Assembly (NCBI RefSeq): GCF_000208865.1 | Contig: NC_018396.1 | Span: 4,582,514-4,646,513, forward strand | DNA from: Neospora caninum Liverpool | Taxonomy: Eukaryota; Apicomplexa; Conoidasida; Eucoccidiorida; Sarcocystidae | Direction of reading: 5' to 3' | DNA length: 64,000 bases | Shown: positions 37,103-49,300 of the stretch, piece by piece | Layout: every line of letters starts with the position of its first letter | Numbering within the stretch: the first letter of the stretch is position 1 | Position numbers and translations under genes: made by a program | The notes under the pieces: generated by a model | Seen by the model: only the letters and a program-made list of their open reading frames with translations | Databases searched by the model: none | Told to the model about the DNA's origin: nothing

Positions 37103-39378
37103 GGACATAGAACACCTTATATATAAATAAATATGTTTAGAGATAGGTAGACAGTCAGGGTGGTGGAGAATTACAGGTGGAAAGATATACAGTTCGATGG
37201 TAAGGAGGGAAGAGGGTCGAGACAGAAACGAACTGTAGAGATGCAGAAACAGCGGACAGAGAAAGCAACTCTCTCACATTCGGCGGGAGTACGACAGGCA
37301 AGCAAAGATGAAAAACTGTGTCTCCATCTGTGCGCGCGGGCGGATTGGTTCGGAGAGGAAACGTGCATCGCTGGATTGCCTCGAAAAAAGGCAAAACCTC
37401 GACCTCTCTCTGCGCATCCCTTCTGGCGAGTTGCCACTCGAAAAAACACTCGACCCGCTGCAGAGCGCTGATCTCTGCGTTCCCGGTCCCTTTTTTACCC
37501 TCCAGTTTCTCTTGTCGAATTCCGTCCTCGAACTAAACTCCTATTCTTCCTGCTCTGATCCCCCTTTCTCCTCCCGTTCGAGCTCTCTGCCTGTCTTATT
37601 CTCTCGCTTTCCAGTCTCGAGTCGCTTCCTCTCTCTGCCAAGGTTTTTCTCGTGTGTATCTCCATCCCCTTTGCCAGTGTTTGCAGACGCAGGGCGTTCC
37701 TGCTCGTTTGAATGTGCCGGGATGCTTCGACAGCAGTACACACGTCGGGATTTGTTTTCCTCTTTCTCTTTTTATTTCTGCATGCATCGCGCCTCAGCGA
37801 CGGCGCGAACGCAGCGTCCAGACGAGCGCGCCGGCGGCCGCGGCAGCCCCCAGAAGCAACCAGGTTTCTTTCTTCTTCAGACAGCGAGAGATCGAGGAAA
37901 CGAGGGCCGAAGGAGAAAGGGAAAAGCGGGAAGACGCCCCTGCGCGTCTGAGAAGAAAAGCCGAAAGTGGGGAGCACGGAAAAATGTAGCAAAGAGGGAA
38001 AACACCACAAACAAAAGGCAGCGCAGGGAACGATCTGAAGGTCGAATCTGGATCTTTCCAGCGCACCGCTGAGAGCGGCTCTCTCCTTCGTCTCGTTTTC
38101 TCTTTCCTCTTCGCGGTTCCTCGTTAGCTTTTCTCCTTTCCCGATCCCTCGTTCGCTTTTCGCTTTTCCCGATCCCTCGTTCGCTTTTCTCTTTTCCAGT
38201 TTCCAACGGCTTCACTGGAGGAAAATCCGTCTGTATCTGCGAATTCGTGTGTTTTTACTCCTTCGCTGCAACTGTCTCTTCGATATACCGCATGGAGTCG
38301 CCCGTCTTTCTTCTCTCGTGCCCCATCGATCCTCGGTCTCTCACATACCCGACTTTGCGTTCTCTTTTGTGATTCGTCTGCTGGTTTTCCGCTGGCGAGA
38401 TTCGCTTTCACCCGAACTAACAGACTGTTCCCTTCTCCCTTTTCCGTTTCTTCCTTCTTGCCTGGAAAGCTCTTCCCACTCCGCATCAACTGGAAGATCT
38501 TCTTCCCACGTCGGCGTCTCCTCCCACTGCACAGGAAATGAAACGTGCACGTAGAAACAAAAGAGCGCACACACCGGATTCAACCTCACCTCAAGCACAT
38601 ACACACACAAACCTACACACACACAAACCTACATATATATATATATATATGTATTTGTGTATTTGTAGATTTGCGTTTGCTTGAATGTTTTCTCTCGCTG
38701 TTGATGGTCATGAGGTGGGCGTTCTCACTACAATGAATCCTTCGTTTCAAATCTGTCTATATTCTTCCGCCGCTCAGTCCACAGAAAGCGCGTACAGCCT
38801 CTCTGCGACAGGGGATCCAAGGGGCTCGCAACACTCATATAGAGCGGAGACGCCGCAAAAGATAGTGCCGCCACGGAGATAGGAGAGGTAGCCAGACACA
38901 TGCAGCCAAAGATCGATACCGGCGAACGCCGAACGCGACAGATTGCTAGGTAGACAAAGAACCGGACATCGCGAGATTGCAGGCGAGGAGACGCGCGCGC
39001 CTGTGTAGGTCATGAAGAGATACGCTCGACATGCGTGGAGTTTTGCGAGGCTGAGTCCGCGCGTTGTGCGAAAGAAGTCTTCAAATCGTTTACCCGAAGC
39101 TGCGGGAAACTGTCGTTTGTTTCAGGCAACTGCTTCGCGAGTTTCGCTTTCACTGCGCGCTCGAGTCTGCCGAGAAGTTCTTTGATTTCTCGCGGACCTG
39201 CAAATCAAAGCAGAGCGGGAACGCGGGCGACGCGGAACCGATTGGAAAAGACGAGGTTTCGAACGCAGACAGGAAGGGGGAAAGACAGCCCCCGCACGCC
39301 GAGAACGGCGAAAAAAGACACAAGGCGGCTCTGAGAAAACACGGGGGACTGTGTGCTGACCGAGCCTTCGTTTCATGA
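36072..39378 (+). CDS. Possible multi-exon plus-strand gene, structure unresolved
   Basis: Two segments look like real exons. At 36072 an acceptor (GTGAACGCAG) precedes a frame reading [18 protein letters not shown], which resembles helical repeats of organelle RNA-binding proteins (HPR/RAP type); that is weak inference. At 39126 an acceptor (GTTTCAG) opens 253 bases reading [19 protein letters not shown] and [12 protein letters not shown], then a Lys/Arg/Glu-rich tail to a TGA at 39376-39378. The connecting exons, the start and even membership in one gene are not established. Other open segments at 37370-37500 and 37800-37985 could belong. The terminal stop abuts the protease stop on the other strand. 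Confidence 0.35.
36683..37103. repeat. Clustered (TA)n island
   Basis: At least five TA runs of 18-45 bases (36683-36724, 36739-36780, 36791-36828, 37010-37103 with internal ACATAT breaks). Only one 170-base mixed segment separates the two halves. Several runs are joined by ACGT or ACATGT, making perfect local palindromes. It is the densest TA cluster in the window. Confidence 0.9.
37794..38526 (-). CDS. Possible small tail-anchored protein, exons only partly found
   Basis: Two minus-strand segments have exon character. 38526-38462 follows a good acceptor (TTCCTGTGCAG) and encodes a strikingly acidic, Trp-rich peptide ([11 protein letters not shown] ... EWEELS); its only donor in place is AG|GCAAG, a GC-type site. 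37874-37794 encodes [19 protein letters not shown] followed by TLRSRRR and stop, a typical C-terminal membrane anchor with a basic end. The phases do not join directly, so at least one more exon is needed, and the first exon is unknown. The same DNA is open on the plus strand and could instead belong to the gene ending at 39378. I do not recognise a family. Confidence 0.25.
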
Positions 39379-42300
39379 GAAAGGGAACGGCGGCGCGAAG
39401 CCTGAGACGAACGACACAGAAAGATGCCCACGAACGCGTGTGGGTGTCGGACGTCCTCCCGACTTTTCCGCTTTCTTGGCCTGCCGTCTCGTCCTCCACC
39501 CCGAGTCTGTGTGGTGTCCACCTGCATTTGTCTTCTTTCGCAAATTCTGACGTTCTTTCCTCTTGTACGAGACTCTAAGAGGTTTAGGGCTCCTACCGGA
39601 AATCGCAATGCAACTGATCATCGGAGAAGCAAAGAGTGTCTCCCGCATCACCTCGAGGATGTCCGTTTCCGTGACTTTCTGGGGAAGGGCAGTTGGAGAA
39701 AAAAGATGAGACGGGAAGAGAGGAAACCTCAACGACGAAAAGACGGCTGAACGAAACGAGAGAGGCTACAAAGCCCGAAAGACGCCCCCATCCGCCTCTC
39801 GCTGCTTCACGAGGGGAAGGAGTCAGACGAAAAACGAAAGACAGCAAACACTCGTCAGGCCGGGAAGAAGGCAACGTGCCCGAGGCGGCCCTTGCTTGCC
39901 CCACGCAGCAGCTGTGGGATGTCCTCTGGTTTCGGGTTTTTTTTTGCGTGGTCTGTCGATTCACCTCTCTTTGCATGCAACGCGTCATCGCCATCGCTGA
40001 ACCCAAAGGGAAAAAAGGGAGACAGGGAGACTGAGCGATACGTTTGTCTGTGTTGCTTGACGTTTAGTCGCTTTTGCTCACCTCGTAGAATTCCGGGATG
40101 CGTTTGATAGAGTCGATGTCCTTCGGCGAAGTTGGCAGTTGAAGGCCGAAGAGAAGAGCCTGGAAACCAAAAGCAAAAGAGGGTGTGCGTCAGAAGGGAA
40201 GAATGTGTGTGAACAAAAGGGAGGGAAACGAGAGATTAAGAGGATGCAAACGGACCCAGAAGCTGGAGAGCGAAGAACACGAGCAACGAAGAGGAAGCGA
40301 GAGGAAGAAGGTGGAGAAGGGTGAAAAAAGGAAAGAAAGAACCCAGAGGAAGCGACCGAGTCGAGGCACAGAACGCAGAAGCACGCCTTACCATCCAGTA
40401 TTCGTTTGTTTTGAAACTGGTGCTGAAGCCGCTTGTGACGACTTGTCTCGCCTGGACGATCCGCAAGAGAAGCGCGAGGAAGAACGCGTGGCAGCGCGAG
40501 AACAGCAGACGCAAAGACGCTAAGTTCGTTTCTTTCCCCTCCAATGTTCGCTTCTTCCTTTCGCCCTCTTATGACAAACTTCAGCGAACCTGCAAAACCG
40601 AGCTCCGAGCTTTGCACAGGGCCGGTTCTCACTCTGAGCGAATGCACTTCGCTTGTCCCCGCCACACAGGCTTCACCACCTCACACGGATTGTCCCCAGC
40701 AGGCTCTCACGACAGAAACTACCTTTCGCTCGTGCTTCCTCTCCGGTTCGCGCCTGTTGGCGGCTCGTACCAGAGAGGCGATCTTCACACATCGGCGTTT
40801 TTTTTGTCGCCAGTTGCACGCTCCCCAGTTTTCAACGCTTCCAATCCGCAGGCGAAGATGGAAAATACACACTCGAAGTGACGACAGCCAAAAAACACGC
40901 GAGCGTTGTTCTAAAGAGAGAAAACCTTGCCGGTTGAAAGATCCTTTCCTCCTCCCCGACAAACTCAAGAGGTATCCTGCCTTCGCTTCTTGTTCTCTTC
41001 GTTCCTTCTTTCGACATCTGGTCTTCTTCGGCCCTACCGCGAGATACTCGTCTTTTCGTGGAGGCTTCGTCGTGCACAAGTCCCGGATGACTGCGCAGAG
41101 CGCGTTCCAGGATTTTGCCGCGAACGCAGGGAGGGGAGTTGCGCCAAAGAGGATAACGCCCACGTCCTGGAATTCGAGCGCTGCCGTGTGACACGAGAAA
41201 GAGTACCCGAGCTGTCTTTTCTCGCGCATTTCGCTAAAAACACCAAAAAGCGCAACACAAGAAGGACGAGAAGTGGGAGGCGGGCAGCGAAAGTCCTCGC
41301 GTGGGAAGATGGAAACAGACCGAAAAAAAAAGTCACCCGCGTTCCGCAAGACAAGACAGAGAGACGCAAAAAGACGCGAGACACGACGTAAGGCTCCTCT
41401 TTGAGAAAATAGAGCGACACGGCCCATGAGGCGACAGGGAGGAGAGTAAGTCGACGAAGGCCCGTAGATGTACACAAGACACCGAGAGGCGGAAGGACGG
41501 CGCGGTGAGGCAAACGGGAAGAAACGGAGGGCGAGAAGAAAACAAAGACAGAACAGACAGAGAACAGTAAAGGTTCCACAGCTTACTCGTGCAGGCGGTT
41601 GTTCATAATCTCTTCAATGTATCTCCAAACGCGGAATCTGCAACAAGGCAAACGGTATATCCGATTCGAAACGTCTTCAGCAAGATTCCGTACTCTCTGA
41701 GTGAGAGGAAACAACTCGACGTTTTTCTCGATTATCACCGCCATCTTTTTTTCCCGTTCCAACACCCCTTTCTCTCACTTTCATATTCCATTCATTCTTT
41801 CATTCTTCTTTCTCTCTCCCTTCTTACTTGTCTCTCTCTCCTTGCTGAGAGAAAGCTCGTTCCCTGCGTGTGTGTCCCTTTCGTCTACCTGTAGCTTGGA
41901 CTCTGTTTGAAGCTGGCTTGGTTGCCTGTTTTGGAGAAGTCGTATCTGCCAAAACCGCGAAGCGCCACAGTGACGGAGCATCTCTCGGCTCTTTGCTTCT
42001 CCTCTAGGAAGGGGGTGATCAACTTTGTTTGCGTGAACGGCTGCAGAGGCGCGAGACCGTCCACGACGCCTTCTTCCTCGAACTTCTGCCGACTCAGCGA
42101 GGCCCCGAGGGCCTTCGCCTTCAAACTGCCTGGCAGAAACGCGGCAAAGAACGCCTCCAGAAGACGCGCGTGCAAAGACAGACGAAAGGAGGCAAAGCCC
42201 ATGCTCGAGCGACATCTCTCGGTCCAGCAAAAAAACGAGAGCGAGTTGCGACACTCTCTCTCCGCTCCGCCTCCGGTTCTCGCGCAGCTTGCTGCCTATT

Positions 42301-43324
42301 GAAACTTCACAACTCGATCCCCGCCGAACAGGCATTCGCTGCGGAACGCGTTTCGTGTCGACGAAACGGGTGGCGGCGTTCTGTCACATCGTCTCGTCTC
42401 TTCTTCGCTCCGCGAGGATTCACCCTTGCGCATTTCGGGGCTGCTCTGCTTTCAGATTGGTTTCCTGACTCTCACCGATGTATCTCGCCGCAACCCCCTT
42501 CAACTCCTCCATCTTGAACTCGCCCACAACGCACACTTCCAGGAGGTGAGGCTGAGAAAACACACACCAGGCCAAAACGCTCGAAACGCCACGAGTGATC
42601 CCCCTTCTCTGCACGACTCTCCTTTTCTCCTTCCCCCGCGGGAAGACAACTTCCCCCTTCTCTTCCTTATTCACGGCTCGCTCCCCCTTCTTTCTTCTCA
42701 GTCTTCGCTTGCGTCTTTTCTGTTCCCTTTCTCTCCTTCTCCTTCGTTCCCCGTCGCATTACCCAGCCTCCTTTTGCCGCTCGTCCTTTTCCCTTGTCCT
42801 TCTTGGAGCTCCAACAACGAAAACCGCATCTCTGTCTCTTCCCGTCCTGGTTTCTTTTTCGCTTTTTCCCGTCTTCCGCGTTTCTTCCTCACCTGCAATT
42901 GACGCTCCACAGCGGCCTTAGCTTGCTCGAGAGTGTACGATTGCAGCTGCGCGGAGTTCGCGGGTACCCAGCGACGGTCGTGCGGATACAGCTGGTAGGT
43001 CAGCGCGACGGACGAGAGAAAATCCAAGTTTGCCAGAGACATCTGAAAAGCAGACCAAACGGAATCAACGCATGCGACCGGGAGAAACGCCGATAACAGT
43101 CGCGGGACACACGGCAGGAAACGAAAAGAGATCTCCCCCAGAAAAACGCACATGCAAATACCCACAGAGGCATATACCTACACACAGACAAGTACATGCA
43201 TGCATGCAAATTCATGGGGAATCGTGAATGCGACAGAGCTCTTCGGTGCATTTCTAGTGGGACCAAAAAACACCCCCACGCCACAGAGGCACGAGGGGAG
43301 ACACACGCAGATACGACGCACGTT

Positions 43325-43367
<43 letters not shown>

Positions 43368-46300
43368 CAATGTGTACACAAATGGCAATCTATGAATGCA
43401 ATGAAAATGTGTAGATAGGATGAGAGCTATTTTGCTTCCTCGAAATAAAAAGAAAACGGTTGAATCGATCTTGACAGAGATGCCTCAAGAGTCGGGAACG
43501 GCAGATGCCTGTACACCTGAAAGGCGACATTAGCAGCAGCACACGCCACTTTGGGGCGTACCTCGTAGCTGGTTTTCATGAATTGTTTTTGTCGCTCGAA
43601 AACGTCTTCGCTCCATGACGGATGTTCGAGATAGCTGTGTATCAACTCGAAGGCGTGGTCTAACGCCTCTTCTTGCGCAGCGTCAAACGTCACCGTCAAG
43701 GAGACGCCCTGAGGCAAAAGGGAGAAACCCAACCCACGCCGAGACTCAAAATATCCGGAAACCTGCGTCTCCAGTGCCCCGCAGAGAGAGGCATCCCGAG
43801 AGGAACGTGCGCGTGGCAAAAAGCAAGCTCCGCCTCTCCACGAGAAAACTCCTCTGCTTGCTCGCCCTCTCACTCCCTTTCATCTGCTTTCGACCGCCGA
43901 TCTCCTTTCTTGCTCAGTTTCTTCCTCCGCGTTCTCTCCTCCCGTTGTTCCACTTTCACTAGCCCAAAAGGGGGGACAAAGAGAGCCAACAAACCGGCCT
44001 ATACTTCGGACCCACACCACTTGTCTCTCTCTCCCTCTCTTTCCCTTCCTTTCTTTCCCTCTCTCTCTCTCCCCCTGTTTCCGTCTCTTTCCGTCTCTCT
44101 TTCTCTCTCTCTGTGTCTATTTCTCTCTTCCTATCTCTCCTTTCTGCTTCCTACCTCCGGCTCGACTTGAGGAGACACGTAAATTCCCCACATTGCGCAG
44201 AGCTTGTCGACGCTTTTCTGCAAGTGCCCAGCAACGCCTCCGTCCATCAACGTGCGGATTCCCAAATCCAGGAGCTGCCGCTCGTCGCCCCTCGCCATCA
44301 ACTCGCCTCCGAAGAAAAACAGACGCACTTGGCACCTGAAAGGGCGAAAGGGAAACAAAAGCAGCTACGGAATCGATCGAAACACAAATCAAAAGGCGCA
44401 GACCAAAAGTCGCGCCCGTCGAAACGGCCCAGTCGCGTCGCTCCCTCGTCTCTGTGTTTGACTCCTTCCGTCTTTCCTCTGTTCCTCTTTGCTGTTTTTC
44501 TAACCTCTGTTTTTCTCTCATCTTCTCTCGTCGCCTCTCATCTCTGTTCTTTGAATCTGCTCTTACTCCGGTGTCCGCCTTACCGGCTGGGTTCGAAGTC
44601 TGTCGACTTGGCGTTCACACTTGCACCATTTTCAAAGCGCCAGAATTGGGTTTCCGTCTCTTCGTCTCTGAACCCATCGGTTTCGGCAAACTTCGCAAGG
44701 ACTTCCTCGCGGCTCGGCCCGTGGAGCTTCCAGCGATTCCTCATCAAGGGAAGAACAAACTTCGGTGGATTTTCCAGCAAATACGCATCTACGGAAAAAA
44801 CGCACCCTCACGCACGACGCTTCGCATGTACAGAAAAAACCTACGCACATATTCCCTTTCGTCGCAACTGTGCAGGCACGGCAATCCCCAGGGACAGGCG
44901 CATGGAGATCTGTCTGTGCCGACGTGTGGCGACGTGTGCATGGAAAAAGATCCAGGTGAATGCGTATGCGATGTACATGCATGCAAATAGATAAATAGAT
45001 ACATTTATACATAGGTGCAATGCTTTATATAGAGCGATACACAAAGCGACAGAGTGTCCGAAATCGGTGTGGGCGCAAGGCCGATGCGGCTCCGGGCATT
45101 ACCCAGCTGGTCTCGGTCGAGAAGCGAATCTGGGAGGTGAAACTGAACGTGTTCAGGGCGCGTCCTGAGAGCCTTTGCAACAGCTGTCTCCACTTCCTCC
45201 GCGGTGACGAGAAAAGCAACTCCTTCCTCCGCATCGCCCTCCGGAGATTCTTCCGTTGCGTTCGCCGCCGGGACGACGATGAAATTCGAGTGAGAGCCGC
45301 TGCGCAGCACGCGACCGCGGGCTTGAGGCGAGCTGCGCTCGCAAAAAAAAGGGGGGAAACTCGGCGATTGCAGCAGTGTTTCACTCGCCCCGTATCTTCG
45401 CAAGCGGCCACAAACAGGCAGCCAGCGCGAGAATGGAACAAACATCTCTCCTCGCGAGTTTCCGCCCCAAAAGGAACAATCTCCATTCTTCGCTCACTGC
45501 GTGTCTCCCCCTCTCGCTCTTTCTCCCTTTCCCTTTCTCTCCCTCGTTTCCGGTTTGGTCCTCTCGACCTTTCACTTATCACCCCTTTTGCTGCCTGAAT
45601 CGCCTCTCTTCTCCGGCTTTCGTTATTTCTGCGCGTCTGCGATTCTCGCTTACGAGCCTTGCGGAACGAGTTCACTCCCAACTGTGTTGCCGCGAGAGAC
45701 GAGAGGCGACTGAGTCGGAGTCAGAGACGACGTGAAGCGAAGCGCGAGGTCCTCGTCCGTGCACTCGTGGGTGGGGCCGTAGACGAAGAGAGACGCTCGC
45801 GGGGTTTCAGCAGAGCCGCGATAGGCGTCGAAGAAGTGCACAATGTGGTAGAAAACCTGGAAAGGACGTAAGCGAGAACTCGCGCATGCGCACGCCACTG
45901 TCAAACGCAGACGGAGCGGCAGGGCAGAGAACCAGGAAAAAAGACACGAACGCGCGACAGAGGAGAGAGGAAAAGTTGCCAAGCATGCGGAAGAAGAAAC
46001 GCGAAGCAATGCACAAACAACGGCGTGTTTAAAAGGGGGAATAGTGGCGTCGGCGAAAATATCGAAATCTCCAGAAAACCACCTGGGTCAGCAGAAGCAA
46101 CACCGGGAATCCCCCCAAACTCGGACGCTAGGAAGTAAATATCCGCAAAAGGCCACGCCGAAAAACGGCGCGCGAGTGCAGCAGCAAGAAGGGCAAAACA
46201 CTAAAAACCACACAGACGCGCAGCTGCATGCAAACATGGAGTGTATGTGTTCAGACTCTGCATGCGGCAAGCTGCATGCCAAAGCAATGCATGCAGCGGG

Positions 46301-49300
46301 GGAAGGGAGCAGATCGAGTGTACCTCTTGGCATCGCGCTTGGATGACTTGAGGAGTGATGAACGCTGCGAGAGCTTCGAACGCCTCGTATTCTTGCGTTC
46401 GTGACAAAAGAATACACCCGGTCGTGAGGGTCTCAACGATTTCGTCGACGAGGGTCTCCGCGTCCTGACAGTCCTGCTGGGTCATGCTGTCCCTGCGAAC
46501 GCAACAGAAGCGATGAAATCCACACTCTGCCGTCGAGGTTAAAAACTCCGAGCAGGACACACGGACGAAAAGAGAAACGAGAAGAGAAACGATCCTCTTC
46601 CAAGCACCTGAACTCTCAACCTGTCCAGATAGACAGCGAAAGACACATCATATTTACAGGGAGATCTACACTCTAGATACGCGAACGTCCACACAGAGAT
46701 ACAGATTCCGATAGAGAGAAACAGGCATAGATATATGTATCTAGGGGGATAGCTTGGATACGCACAAGAGGATGGCAAGAAAGACGACAGCATCCCCATG
46801 CATCGTGTTCACTTGGTAGCTTTTCAAACATGTGATTAACGAATCTGCGATAGAGCTCCGCCGTCTTTCCCTGCTTCCCTTCTCCCCTTTCGCCCTATAG
46901 AAATATTCGTATGCATACATGCACATATATATATATATATGTACATGTGTATGTCTTTTTTCATTTGTCTCTCTCTTGCGTGCTTCTATCGCTTTTTCCC
47001 CCTGGGTTATATACCGGTAGTTTTTCCGCAGACTTTTTAAGACCCAGTCGAGCTCCGCCTTGTCGACGCCGAATCGGCAAAGCGCCGCGATTTGTTCGAT
47101 TGCTTCGTGCACGGCGTCGGGCCATGTCTTTAGGTTTGCGGCGGCGATTGTCAGCACGTTCCACGCGCAATTCTCTCGCGTGCTGTTTGAATAACTCCAC
47201 GATGCCGACAAAAAGAGGGGGTCGCGCCTGGCGAGCTCCCGGTCGTTGAGTCTCGTGTGAAAGATCTGGAGAGAAACGTGAGAGTGCGCAAGAAGGTCGT
47301 AAACGACGCTGGCTGTTTCTGACACGCACGGGCTGCGAGCGCACTTCCTCCGAAAGGTACACCTCAATTCATAGTTCTTATCCCGTGGATGCGAACTTGT
47401 CACACTTTCGAAAGCTACGTTTATTGCCTGGAGAACGGTGAAAAGACGCAAACCCTCCCTCCGCGCAGCCTCAGAGCGTCACGCGACACTTCGCCCGACA
47501 TCCCTTTTTTTCGCCTTTCCTTCTGCCGGGATTTTGGCATCAGAGGAATCGTATGAACCCGAAACGTCAAACAAACGAGAGAGGGACACAGGAAAAGAGG
47601 AAGGAAGAGAGAGAACGCGAGAATCGCAACTCGGGGGAGACAGCGAAATTTCGGTAAGCTATGTACACGCAGATACGCGCATACGGGCTGCAAGCACCTG
47701 GCGAGGAGAGAGAGCATGTCACACTTCGACGTTTTCCTTTTCCTTACACACGAGATGCAGGTGTCGACGAGAGTCGTGAAAAAGTCTTGCATCGTGCGAA
47801 GCGGCGAGAGTTCTTCTTTTCCAGCAATAACAACAACCAAGCCTCTGAGGAGGTGGTGTTGAAAGACGAGCTCGCGAGGCGTCGCGGCCTCGTACACGTC
47901 GGGATGGCGAGGGAGACACGCGCCGCCTGAAACCGAAAGAATCCAAAAGCGAGTGTCCGGCGCACCCGAACGCAAGAGAGAGACAGACAGACACGAGGTG
48001 GAGACGGAAAGAGAGAAAAGCAGAGCAAACAGGGAACGCGAAACACCGCGAGAGGGCGAGGGACAGACTCACGAGGGAAGAAACCAAAGAGAAAGAAGAG
48101 AGAAGTCGGCGACAAAGAGAGGGATCGACGGGTGCAAAAGGGAAAGGACGCAACTGCGGCGAGTGCGAAAAAAACCAAAAGCTGAGAGAAACAAATGGAG
48201 GCAAAGAAACACGACTCTGGAAAGAAACCAACACCGGGATCTGATGGAAAAAGACTGTCTCTTATCCAGCATATGCACGTTTTCACCTCGAGTCTCCTCT
48301 CGCGTTTCCTCGCAAGGAAAAAGAGAGCCGACTGCCGTCTCCTCCTTCCCGAATTCTTGACGCCTCAACCGTGTCAAAGTCTTTTTCACACCCAGGTCCC
48401 CCTTCCCTTCCACGTCTTCATCGGAAATTCTCATCTCTCTCCTTTCGCTTCCTCCTCTCGTCGCCCGTCCTCTCCCGTGCCTACGGTGAGCTCGCTAACA
48501 AACTTGGCATTACTCTCCAAGTCGCCCCCTTCACTTCAGGCCATATTCAAATTCTGTCTGCATGCAGATGCATGTATCTATCTATCTATATATATATATA
48601 TATATATAAAGGAATATACACAAGTGTGGGACTCTGTCTAGTCCGCTAGGGAGGTCAGTCTCCTGTCCCTTTCTTCCTTATTACCCCTTCCTTTTTCCTC
48701 TCTTTCTTTCTCTTCTTCGTTCCCTGTATCTGTCTTTCTCCCTCTTTTTTGCTTTACCAGGCTTTGCAAGTTGGGCGCCTGCCTGTGCCCATGCAATCGC
48801 GTCTTGGGGCGACTCTCGGCCATGAACAAAGCGGTGAACTGTCTCATGTCCTGTCTCCTGCGCGTCCTCCTTTTCTGTCTCCGCTTGTGTCTCTCGACTC
48901 GCCGCCTCGGTACCGCCCTCGCGCTGCCTGGCCGCCGCGCCCGTAAGTCGAAACACGCCGTCCGGCGGAACGGGCGAAAAAATGTTTTCGGCCATCTCGA
49001 CGATCAGATCCGCGTCTAGATCCGCCACGACGAGAAGCACTGCGTTCGCAGGACGGTACCACCGGCGCTTGAACCTGCCTGCAGAAGACGGGGAACGTGG
49101 GAGAGAAAAGACGGGAAACCCCCGGAAATGACCAAGAGCGGGCCACACTCTCGATCGCCCGAACGAAAGGGAGAAACGCCCACGACGAGACAAGAACGAG
49201 GCGAACGCCGTGCGCGCCAGAGGAAGGTGAAAGCTTTTCCAGAAGCCGAGAAACGAGACGCGCGTGTGAGGAAAACGATGAACGAGACCACGAGGAAGAA

